Source: Actinomycetota bacterium
GTDB taxonomy: Bacteria; Actinomycetota; Geothermincolia; Geothermincolales; RBG-13-55-18
Reading direction: 5' to 3'
DNA length: 7,635 bases
Assembly: GCA_028275245.1 (NCBI GenBank)
Contig: JAPWVA010000045.1
Coordinates: 1-7,635, forward strand
The notes beneath the pieces were generated by a model. It had not been told where the DNA came from, made no database searches, and was given only the letters and a program-made list of their open reading frames with translations. Of this stretch, positions 1 to 4,815 are shown piece after piece (position 1 is the first letter of the stretch; every line of letters starts with the position of its first letter). The position numbers were made by a program, and so were the translations under genes.

Positions 1-2166
1 CCAGGAAGGGCAAGAAAGCCACTGGAGAGGGTGAGGCTCCTCCTCGATCCGCCAGAAGCCCTGGCGAGGATCCCGTCCCGAGCCCCTCGCCAGAGGGAGT
101 TGGTGGAATCCCTGGCAAGCCTGGGCGGTTCCGCTTCCCTGGCCCGTCTCCGGGAGTCGATGGGCAAGGGCTTTCCCACCGAAGTCCTCCGGCAGCTGGA
201 ACGAAAGGGCTTGTTGGAAAGGAGCTACCACCTCCCCCCACCCCGCGTGAACAAGGCCACATTGAGGTTCACGGAGATAACCCCCCTGGGCAGGGAGTGG
301 TTGGGCAGGGAAACCTCGGCCAGGTACCCGGCCAGGCGTCGTGCCCTGTCCTTACTCATGGAGAGGGGCGGTTCCATGCCCAGTTCCGAGCTTTGCCAAA
401 GGGCAAGGTGTTCACCTTCGCTGCTCAAGGACATGGAATCCTTGGGGCTCCTGGAGATCCGGGAGGAAGAGGTCCTCAGGGATCCTCTCAGGGACTTCAC
501 CTTTCCCGGAAGCGAACCACCCCCCATGACCCGTGACCAGGAAAATGCCCTCCGGACCATTCTCGAGGCCATGAACGCCGGTGGCGGGACCGTCCTGCTC
601 CACGGGGTCACGGGAAGCGGAAAGACCGAGGTCTACCTGAGGGCTATCGAGGAAGCCCTGGGAAGGGGGCTCGATTGCCTGGTGTTGGTCCCCGAGATAG
701 CCTTGACGCCCCAGATGGTACAGCGCTTCGTGGGAAGGTTCAGGGAAAGGGTAGCCGTCCTACATTCCCGGTTAGGGTTGGGTGAACGCTACGACCAGTG
801 GAGGGGGATCAGGGAGGGAAAATACCGGGTGGTGATAGGTGCCCGTTCAGCACTGTTCGCGCCCTTGGCCCGGCTGGGGATCATCGTCGTGGACGAGGAG
901 CACGAAACCAGCTATAAGCAGGAGACATCTCCCCGATATCACGCGGTGGAGGTGGCGGCAAAAAGGGCGGAGATCTACGGGGCGGTGCTGGTGCTGGGCT
1001 CGGCCACCCCACGATTGGAAACCCTTCATGCCACTCGTTCGGGGGAATACATCCTGGCCTCCCTTCCCCAAAGGGTGGATGGTAGGAGGATGCCCCAGGT
1101 GGAAATCGTTGACATGAGGGAGGTCCGGGAAGCCAGTGGAAAACGGCTCCTATCGCCCAGGCTGGTCTTAGCCCTGGCTGAGACGATCAGGCGAAACGAG
1201 CAGGCCATCCTGTTCCTCAACCGGAGGGGGTTCGCACCCAGCCTGCTCTGCCGCCGCTGCGGCTTTACCTGGAAGTGTTCTCATTGCTCCGTGAGCCTGT
1301 GCTGGCACGCGGGGGAGGGGCATTTGCTCTGCCATCACTGCGGACTTTCCCTGCCTCATCCAAAGGCCTGTCCCCGCTGCGGGGAAGTGGCCTGGAAATA
1401 CGCGGGTGCGGGTACGGAAAGGGTTGAAGAGGAGATAAGGAGCATCTTCCCCCACGTTCCCCTTTTGCGCATGGACGCCGACACCACCCGCCGGAAAGGA
1501 TCCCATTTCAGGATCTTCCGGGAATTCCAGGAGGGCAAGGCCAGGATACTCGTGGGCACGCAGATGATCGCCAAAGGCCTGGACCTTCCCTCGGTAACCC
1601 TGGTGGGAATCATCGACGCAGACACAAGTCTGACGCTCCCAGATTTCAGGGCCTCGGAGAGGACATTCCAGCTGATCACCCAGGTAAGCGGCCGTGCTGG
1701 CAGGGGCGAAAGGCCAGGGAGGGTGATTCTGCAAAGTTATAATCCCGAGCATTACGCCATCAGCTTGGCGGCGGCAGGTCGCATGGAGGATTTCCTGCAC
1801 AAGGAAACGGAATTCCGGAGGGATGCCCACTATCCTCCCTTCTGCCGCCTGGTGAACTTCGTCGTGAGCTCCAGCCGGGAGGAGACCGCCAGGGAAGCCT
1901 CCTGCGTCCTGGCCGAGGCCATCCATTCCCTGAAGGGCCCGGCGGAAGAGGTTCTCGGTCCAGCCCCCGCCCCCCTCTCCCGCCTGAAGGGACGTTACCG
2001 TCACCACCTCCTGGTCAAGACAGTTCGCCTCCAGGATACCCTCGATGTCCTGAGGAACAATCTGGCCCGGATGAATCTGGAGCTATCCCGCTTGGCCAGG
2101 AAAACGGGCATCCCCCAGGAGGATCTTCAACTCGCGGTGGACGTGGACCCTTCCTCCCTCCTCTGA
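1..2166 (+). CDS. priA: Primosomal replication-restart helicase PriA (N-terminus outside window)
   Basis: PriA is a 3'-5' DNA helicase that recognises stalled forks and starts loading of the replicative helicase. The frame is open to base 1, and the family's N-terminal 3'-DNA-end-binding domain is missing, so the true start lies upstream. The GTG at 31 is probably internal but is used here as residue 1. Two winged-helix-like segments come first (about 15-70 and 97-153). The helicase core follows: Walker A GVTGSGKT (192-199), DEEH box (288-291), GSAT (323-326), TQMIAKGLD (510-518) and the SGRAGRG motif VI (553-559). A zinc-binding insert carries paired cysteines 407/410, 416/419, 434/437 and 447/450, plus C424. 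The C-terminus ends with the usual DVDPSSLL. All helicase motifs look intact, unlike the degenerate PriA of many actinomycetes. The two winged-helix segments suggest the longer Firmicutes-type PriA. The identification is very secure. Confidence 0.97.
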   Translation, partial: PGRARKPLERVRLLLDPPEALARIPSRAPRQRELVESLASLGGSASLARLRESMGKGFPTEVLRQLERKGLLERSYHLPPPRVNKATLRFTEITPLGREWLGRETSARYPARRRALSLLMERGGSMPSSELCQRARCSPSLLKDMESLGLLEIREEEVLRDPLRDFTFPGSEPPPMTRDQENALRTILEAMNAGGGTVLLHGVTGSGKTEVYLRAIEEALGRGLDCLVLVPEIALTPQMVQRFVGRFRERVAVLHSRLGLGERYDQWRGIREGKYRVVIGARSALFAPLARLGIIVVDEEHETSYKQETSPRYHAVEVAAKRAEIYGAVLVLGSATPRLETLHATRSGEYILASLPQRVDGRRMPQVEIVDMREVREASGKRLLSPRLVLALAETIRRNEQAILFLNRRGFAPSLLCRRCGFTWKCSHCSVSLCWHAGEGHLLCHHCGLSLPHPKACPRCGEVAWKYAGAGTERVEEEIRSIFPHVPLLRMDADTTRRKGSHFRIFREFQEGKARILVGTQMIAKGLDLPSVTLVGIIDADTSLTLPDFRASERTFQLITQVSGRAGRGERPGRVILQSYNPEHYAISLAAAGRMEDFLHKETEFRRDAHYPPFCRLVNFVVSSSREETAREASCVLAEAIHSLKGPAEEVLGPAPAPLSRLKGRYRHHLLVKTVRLQDTLDVLRNNLARMNLELSRLARKTGIPQEDLQLAVDVDPSSLL

Positions 2167-2361
2167 GTTACTTCTGCAAGGCTTTTAACCTCCACCGCAC
2201 CGTGTTAGTATTGTCGGGAATTTTTCACCAGGGCCCACGCGGCAAGCGGGGGATGGTAGCACCAGGCCACCGATCCCTCTCGACCCCCGCGGAGCAGAGC
2301 CCTGGGGAACCGGGCACGGATTGCCATCCACGGGAGGCCGGGGATCGTGCCTGGGGTAAAG

Positions 2362-2507
2362 GGAGATCACGTGACGGTCACGGTGAGAGGAACGGTCCAG
2401 CCAACGCGAAGGAAAGGTGGAGTACGGAGATCACACCGGTAGAGCTAGCGAAATGTCGGACTCGCCCACAGAACCGTCGGGAAAGGAAGCCGGACTACGG
2501 AGATCCC
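2362..2507 (+). repeat. Three spaced copies of GGAGATC(A/C)C
   Basis: GGAGATCAC occurs at 2362-2370 and 2426-2434, and GGAGATCCC at 2499-2507. The last two share the longer core TACGGAGATC (2423-2432 and 2496-2505), each preceded by a GGAAAGG-type purine run. Spacings are 64 and 73 bp. The arrangement may mark regulatory sites or an old local duplication, or may reflect the purine-rich composition. Confidence 0.35.
2367..2386. promoter_or_regulatory. Candidate operator: clustered TCAC/GTGA half-sites
   Basis: TCACGTGA (2367-2374) is a perfect palindrome. GTGACGGTCAC (2371-2381) is a perfect inverted repeat with a one-base centre, and TCACGGTGA (2378-2386) is a third inverted pair. The two TCAC half-sites lie 11 bp apart, close to one helical turn, as expected for a regulator binding one DNA face. 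The site is about 155 bp before the next start codon. Function is inference; no regulator is identified. Confidence 0.3.
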
Positions 2508-2529
2508 AAGCTCGGTGGACCTGGAAACC

Positions 2530-2535
2530 GGGAGG
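2530..2535 (+). promoter_or_regulatory. Ribosome binding site GGGAGG for the PF06695-type gene
   Basis: GGGAGG ends 3 nt before ATG 2539 and 6 nt before the next codon, GTG 2542. It therefore supports a start at one of these two and argues against the longer GTG start at 2515, which would place this site inside the gene. Confidence 0.55.
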
Positions 2536-2538
2536 CCA

Positions 2539-3255
2539 ATGGTGAAAAAGAACCTCCTCCCACTTGACATGTTAGTCACGGGGGTCTTTGCCCGCTTCTT
2601 TCCGCGATGCAACCTCCTCTTCGCCCTCCTTGACGTGTCCCGGTGGCTGGAGGGTATCCCCATTGCCCTCAGGGTGGTCCTGATATCGATGGTACCTGTA
2701 GTAGAACTTCGGGGGGCCATCCCCGTGGCCATGGTCACCTGGGACATGCCCTGGAACCGCGCCTTTCTCTGGTCGGTGCTGGGAAATATGGTGCCTATCC
2801 CCTTCATCCTCATTTTCCTGGAACCCGTCTCCGCCTGGTTGATGGAGCGGTCCCGCCTTATGGACAGGTTCTTCACCTGGCTCTTCCGGCGTACCCGGAG
2901 GAAGCATTCCCACACCTTCGAGCGGTGGAGGGACGTGGCTCTCTGCCTCTTCGTGGCGGTCCCGCTTCCCGGGACCGGGGCCTGGACGGGAGCGCTGGCC
3001 GCCTTCCTTTTCGGGGTACCCTTTCCCAGGGCAATGCTCTCCATCTTCACTGGCGTGATCTTGGCCGGGGCCGTTGTCACCTCAGTGACCTACTTCTTCC
3101 AGCATCTTCCCGGCTGGCTAACCGCCCTTTCGGTGGCCATCCTCGTCCTCGTGCTACTTGCGGCATGGTGGAGAGGAAGGAACGAACCCGAGCAGGGTAA
3201 CGGAACACTTGGAGTCAGTGGACCGGGAACCAACGGAGGTCAACCCCACGCGTGA
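2539..3255 (+). CDS. COG2426 / putative small multidrug export family membrane protein
   Basis: This is a predicted integral membrane protein of 238 residues in the family called 'putative small multi-drug export protein' (PF06695). The name is historical and the substrate is not established. Family signatures are visible: VELRGAIPVA (55-64) after a hydrophobic helix, GNMVPIPFI (82-90), the basic linker RRTRRKH (117-123), and LPLPGTGAWTGALAA-like residues about 141-155. Hydrophobic segments lie near 11-33, 43-66, 77-100, 134-160, 165-187 and 193-211. The N-terminal 35 residues and a hydrophilic Gly/Asn-rich tail (212-238) extend beyond the usual family core. ATG 2539 is chosen because GGGAGG lies just upstream; GTG 2542 is nearly equal, and a GTG at 2515 is also in frame without its own ribosome site. 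The gene stands alone between two noncoding stretches. Family assignment is confident; the transported substrate is unknown. Confidence 0.86.
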   Translation: MVKKNLLPLDMLVTGVFARFFPRCNLLFALLDVSRWLEGIPIALRVVLISMVPVVELRGAIPVAMVTWDMPWNRAFLWSVLGNMVPIPFILIFLEPVSAWLMERSRLMDRFFTWLFRRTRRKHSHTFERWRDVALCLFVAVPLPGTGAWTGALAAFLFGVPFPRAMLSIFTGVILAGAVVTSVTYFFQHLPGWLTALSVAILVLVLLAAWWRGRNEPEQGNGTLGVSGPGTNGGQPHA

Positions 3256-3262
3256 TGCACCG

Positions 3263-3298
3263 CACCTCTTATCATAGTAAACCCCGATAACAGAGGTG
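3263..3298 (+). other. Stem-loop after the membrane-protein gene (terminator-like, no T-tract)
   Basis: CACCTCT (3263-3269) pairs perfectly with AGAGGTG (3292-3298). The stem continues with TATC (3270-3273) on GATA (3286-3289), leaving a two-base bulge and a 12-nt loop. It starts 8 nt after the stop codon, where a terminator or mRNA 3'-end structure would be expected. No run of T follows, so intrinsic termination is doubtful. Confidence 0.4.
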
Positions 3299-3309
3299 AT
3301 AACCGAGAT
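3286..3309 (+). repeat. Tandem 12-bp direct repeat
   Basis: GATAACAGAGGT (3286-3297) is followed immediately by GATAACCGAGAT (3298-3309), identical at 10 of 12 positions. The first copy supplies the 3' arm of the preceding stem-loop, so the repeat may be a by-product of that structure. Confidence 0.4.
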
Positions 3310-3391
3310 ATACCTACCCCAAGCCCAATCCCTGGTAATAACGGGCATCGCCTCAACGGGAAGGAAGAAGAGCGGCGATAGAGACCGGGAT

Positions 3392-3420
3392 GTTACAAGC
3401 TTGCTATGCGAGGGTAAAAT
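3392..3420 (+). promoter_or_regulatory. Candidate promoter for the KGG gene, sigma-B-like or housekeeping
   Basis: GTTACA (3392-3397), 14 nt, then GGGTAA (3412-3417) resembles the general-stress sigma-B consensus (GTTTAA, 12-15 nt, GGGTAT). The same site also reads as a housekeeping promoter: GTTACA, 17 nt, TAAAAT (3415-3420). It lies about 165 bp before the KGG gene, so the leader would be long. A second GGGTAA at 3493-3498 has no matching GTT element. The sigma-B reading is attractive because Bacillus gsiB, a KGG-repeat gene, is a classic sigma-B target. Confidence 0.4.
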
Positions 3421-3583
3421 AAAAATGAGAACGAGGAAGCCGGCAGATACATAACCTTTCTTCGGAGTAAAACTTGCCGGTTAGTGCACCGGGGGTAATC
3501 CTTCAAGGCCAGGCCTAAATGCGCGTTGCCCCGGAAAGCGAGGGACTAAAAGATGATGTTTTTCCAAGAAGGGAGGCGGTAAC

Positions 3584-3772
3584 ATGGCCGGGCGCAAGCT
3601 TACCAGGAGCGAGGCCGGCAGGAAAGGGGGCCAGACCACGTTGCAACGATACGGGACGGAGTTCTACCAGAGAATCGGTCAGATCGGCGGGAAGAAGGGA
3701 GGAAAAACCACCAAGGAAAGGTATGGTACCAAGTTCTACCAGGAAATAGGCCGCAAGGGAGGCAAGAAATAA
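3584..3772 (+). CDS. KGG-repeat general stress protein, GsiB-like
   Basis: This is a 62-residue, strongly basic, Gly/Lys-rich protein of the KGG or stress-induced repeat type (PF10685; YciG and GsiB relatives, similar to plant Em/LEA proteins). Such proteins are hydrophilic, cytoplasmic and accumulate during starvation, desiccation or other stress, probably as protectants; no enzymatic activity is known. It has two tandem 24-residue units, 13-36 and 37-60, identical at 16 positions, each following KGG-x-TT-x-x-RYGT-x-FYQ-x-IG-x-x-GG. The usual period is about 20 residues. Here an IGG (34-36) is followed at once by KKGG (37-40), so the motif is doubled. Start ATG 3584 has GGGAGG (3571-3576) 7 nt upstream. 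The gene is monocistronic, with noncoding DNA on both sides and a stem-loop after it. The family call is confident from the repeats; the exact stress role is inferred. Confidence 0.9.
   Translation: MAGRKLTRSEAGRKGGQTTLQRYGTEFYQRIGQIGGKKGGKTTKERYGTKFYQEIGRKGGKK
3620..3763 (+). repeat. Two 72-bp coding repeats inside the KGG gene
   Basis: The units 3620-3691 and 3692-3763 each encode one 24-residue KGG repeat. The shared stretch AAGTTCTACCAG/GAGTTCTACCAG is nearly identical in DNA, while flanking codons differ at third positions, which points to an old duplication kept by protein selection. Confidence 0.75.
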
Positions 3773-3788
3773 CGGGAACGGGTCGCGG

Positions 3789-3838
3789 CCCGGGTGAATA
3801 TACCGGCATATAGCCCAAAGGTTGGAGCCTCACCCGGG
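3789..3838 (+). other. Inverted repeat, possible three-way-junction RNA after the KGG gene
   Basis: CCCGGGTGA (3789-3797) is an exact inverted match to TCACCCGGG (3830-3838), a GC-rich 9-bp stem. The 32-nt interior can form two small hairpins: ATAT (3798-3801) with ATAT (3808-3811), and CCAA (3815-3818) with TTGG (3822-3825). It starts 16 nt after the KGG stop codon. No T-tract follows, so this is a 3'-UTR structure or factor-dependent terminator at best. Confidence 0.45.
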
Positions 3839-4000
3839 ATCGAATGAAGGAGTTGAACGAAGCAATAGCCCGAAAACGCACGTTTCAGGTTTGAAGAGTA
3901 AAAAGTTGATGGGATTGGAGCCCTGCAGGAAGCATCGATCCTCTTGAAACATCCTTTAAGCGGTTTTTCAGTCCATTAAAGTTTATCCTACCTTCACGCC

Positions 4001-4050
4001 ACGGGGTCAGCGGGGCCTCCAGCTGGAGACCAGTTTGACCGGAAACCCGT
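4001..4050 (+). ncRNA. Candidate structured RNA: nested 50-nt hairpin
   Basis: Three stems nest in register. ACGGG (4001-4005) pairs with CCCGT (4046-4050), and GTCA (4006-4009) with TGAC (4036-4039), leaving a 6-nt bulge CGGAAA. Then GG-C-CTCC (4014-4020) faces GGAG-A-CC (4025-4031), with one C-A mismatch and an AGCT loop. A symmetric 4 x 4 internal loop separates the middle and inner stems. The core CTCCAGCTGGAG (4017-4028) is a perfect 12-bp DNA palindrome, so a protein-binding site is an alternative. TTGAAA (3944-3949) lies upstream, but no correctly spaced -10 was found. It matches no RNA family I know. Confidence 0.3.
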
Positions 4051-4156
4051 AACCTTCCTCCCATTCCACGGTCGAAGCAGAGGGTATCAATCCGGCGGGC
4101 GGGGAGGAGAGAGGTGATATTGGTTTTTTACACGTGCCTTATCGCGTGAAGGTCAG

Positions 4157-4203
4157 GCCAGCCTGGCTCCGCCTGCCATAGGCGCTGCGGCTCCGAACCA
4201 GCG
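4157..4203 (+). other. Cluster of small, partly exclusive hairpins
   Basis: GCCA (4157-4160) pairs with TGGC (4164-4167). CGCCT (4170-4174) pairs with AGGCG (4180-4184) around a 5-nt loop. CGCTG (4183-4187) pairs with CAGCG (4199-4203). The second and third share bases 4183-4184, so they exclude each other. The cluster lies upstream of the recognised promoter, so it is transcribed only if another promoter exists. Confidence 0.35.
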
Positions 4204-4252
4204 AGGGGGGTTGATCCAGTGCCGTTCCCGGGGAAGGCAGGTTGCATCCCTG

Positions 4253-4261
4253 TGCTATAAT
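4253..4261 (+). promoter_or_regulatory. Extended -10 promoter of the downstream operon
   Basis: TGCTATAAT is a perfect match to the extended -10 element TGnTATAAT used by housekeeping sigma factors. No good -35 hexamer stands 16-18 bp upstream, which is normal for extended -10 promoters. Transcription would start near 4268, giving a leader of about 55 nt before the TTG start of the YbaK-type gene. Confidence 0.7.
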
Positions 4262-4310
4262 CAAGCCGCAGATGGCCGGGCATTCCCGCCCGCTTCTAAG
4301 CCCTTGGCGG

Positions 4311-4319
4311 AAAGGAGGG
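4311..4319 (+). promoter_or_regulatory. Strong ribosome binding site deciding a TTG start
   Basis: AAAGGAGGG is nearly the full anti-16S complement and ends 4-5 nt before TTG 4324. There is no ATG or GTG nearby in the same frame before the conserved domain, so this site fixes the unusual TTG start. Confidence 0.8.
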
Positions 4320-4323
4320 ACGT

Positions 4324-4815
4324 TTGCTAGGGAGCGTTGACGTCCACAACTACCTTCTAACGGCAAACATCCCTCACGAGCTAAGAAGGATGCCCGAACC
4401 TGCCCGCTCCTCCTCCCGAGCCGCCGTAGTTCTCGGTCTCAAGCCCCACCAGGTGATCAAAAACGTCATCTTTTTCGCCGATGGGAAACCGGTGATGGCG
4501 ATGGTGCCGGGAGATGGGATGGTGGACTACGGGAAGCTTAAATCGGAGCTCAAGGCCCAGAAGCTACGCCTAGCCAGCGCCGAGGAGGTGCGCCAGCTCA
4601 CCGGTTACCTGGTAGGGTGCACGCCGCCCGTGGCCCTCAAGACGCAGATGGAAAAATACATTGACCTGCGGGCCCTGAAAGAGGACGTGGTATATACGGG
4701 CGGCGGCGAGCCTGACATGGTGCTCAAGATCCGTTCCTATGACCTGGTGATGGCCACCGGCGCCGAGGTGGTGGACATCATGAGGGTGGAGGGCGAGGGA
4801 CGGGAAACTTCCTGA
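4324..4815 (+). CDS. YbaK/ProX-family aminoacyl-tRNA deacylase
   Basis: This is a single-domain, 163-residue protein of the YbaK/ProXp editing family (PF04073). These cytoplasmic enzymes hydrolyse mischarged tRNAs, typically Cys-tRNAPro (YbaK) or Ala-tRNAPro (ProXp-ala), left by prolyl-tRNA synthetase. Visible signatures are VIKNVIFF (44-51), where K46 corresponds to the conserved lysine of YbaK; VPGDGMVDYGKL (61-72); and the glycine loop TGYLVGCTPPV (93-103), followed by YIDLRAL (112-118), VVYTGGG (122-128) and DLVMATGAEVVDIM (140-153). The length fits the stand-alone form. The TTG start is supported by AAAGGAGGG just upstream. It is the first gene behind the extended -10 promoter, and its stop overlaps the next gene's ATG. 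The family is secure; the precise mischarged substrate (Cys, Ala or another) cannot be decided here. Confidence 0.93.
   Translation: MLGSVDVHNYLLTANIPHELRRMPEPARSSSRAAVVLGLKPHQVIKNVIFFADGKPVMAMVPGDGMVDYGKLKSELKAQKLRLASAEEVRQLTGYLVGCTPPVALKTQMEKYIDLRALKEDVVYTGGGEPDMVLKIRSYDLVMATGAEVVDIMRVEGEGRETS

Larger units (their letters stand above)
2167..2538. other. Intergenic region with short repeats, no gene seen
   Basis: These 372 bases between priA and the membrane-protein gene hold no convincing coding frame; the overlapping 121-codon frame has no family resemblance and a Pro/Gly/Arg-rich product. No T-tract terminator follows priA. The stretch contains a bulged stem (GGCAC at 2313-2317 and GAT at 2319-2321 facing ATC at 2344-2346 and GTGCC at 2347-2351), a cluster of TCAC/GTGA half-sites at 2367-2386, and three copies of GGAGATC(A/C)C. 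No promoter with good -35 and -10 elements was recognised. Confidence 0.6.
3256..3583. other. Intergenic region: stem-loop, candidate promoter and leader
   Basis: These 328 bases contain no credible gene. A stem-loop lies just after the upstream stop (3263-3298), partly overlapping a tandem 12-mer, and a candidate promoter sits at 3392-3420. The probable leader of the KGG gene follows, with a weak inverted repeat, CCGGCA (3440-3445) with TGCCGG (3475-3480). A nine-codon ATG frame (3425-3454) is present but has no ribosome site. Confidence 0.55.
3773..4323. other. Long noncoding region rich in inverted repeats
   Basis: No gene is supported in these 551 bases; short frames on both strands lack ribosome sites and family resemblance. 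The region contains a three-way-junction-like element (3789-3838), a nested 50-nt hairpin (4001-4050), a cluster of small hairpins (4157-4203), and an extended -10 promoter with a ribosome site for the following operon. I looked for tRNA, 4.5S/SRP RNA, T-box and cobalamin riboswitch signatures and recognised none. Confidence 0.55.

Noticed and set aside
1168..2007. 279-codon minus-strand open frame
   Set aside because: It is fully antisense to the conserved helicase core of priA; long antisense frames are common in GC-rich genes, and this product shows no motif.
2183..2211. Possible promoter TTTTAA, 17 nt, TAGTAT after priA
   Set aside because: Only 3 and 4 of 6 bases match the consensus hexamers, and it would leave a leader over 300 nt long.
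2202..2567. 121-codon plus-strand frame in the gap after priA
   Set aside because: It runs into the start of the membrane-protein gene, has no ribosome site, and its Gly/Arg/Pro/Glu-rich product looks like translated noncoding DNA.
2445..3080. 211-codon minus-strand open frame
   Set aside because: It lies opposite the PF06695-type gene, whose family motifs and hydrophobic pattern are clear. The minus product is basic, low in complexity and matches no family.
3425..3454. Nine-codon ATG frame after the candidate KGG promoter
   Set aside because: It has no ribosome site and would start almost at the predicted transcription start; its content does not suggest an attenuator.
3781..3850. Possible tRNA in the inverted-repeat stretch after the KGG gene
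   Set aside because: The region folds with several arms, but there is no TTCGA T-loop, no D-arm pattern, and no 7-bp acceptor stem enclosing a 7-nt anticodon loop.
3888..3916. Second sigma-B-like match, GTTTGA followed by GGGATT
   Set aside because: The spacing is 16 nt and the -10 is poor (GGGATT), with no gene close downstream.
4242..4261. TTGCAT as a -35 element for TATAAT at 4256
   Set aside because: Only 8 bp separate them, too short for a -35/-10 pair; the extended -10 TGC explains the promoter without it.
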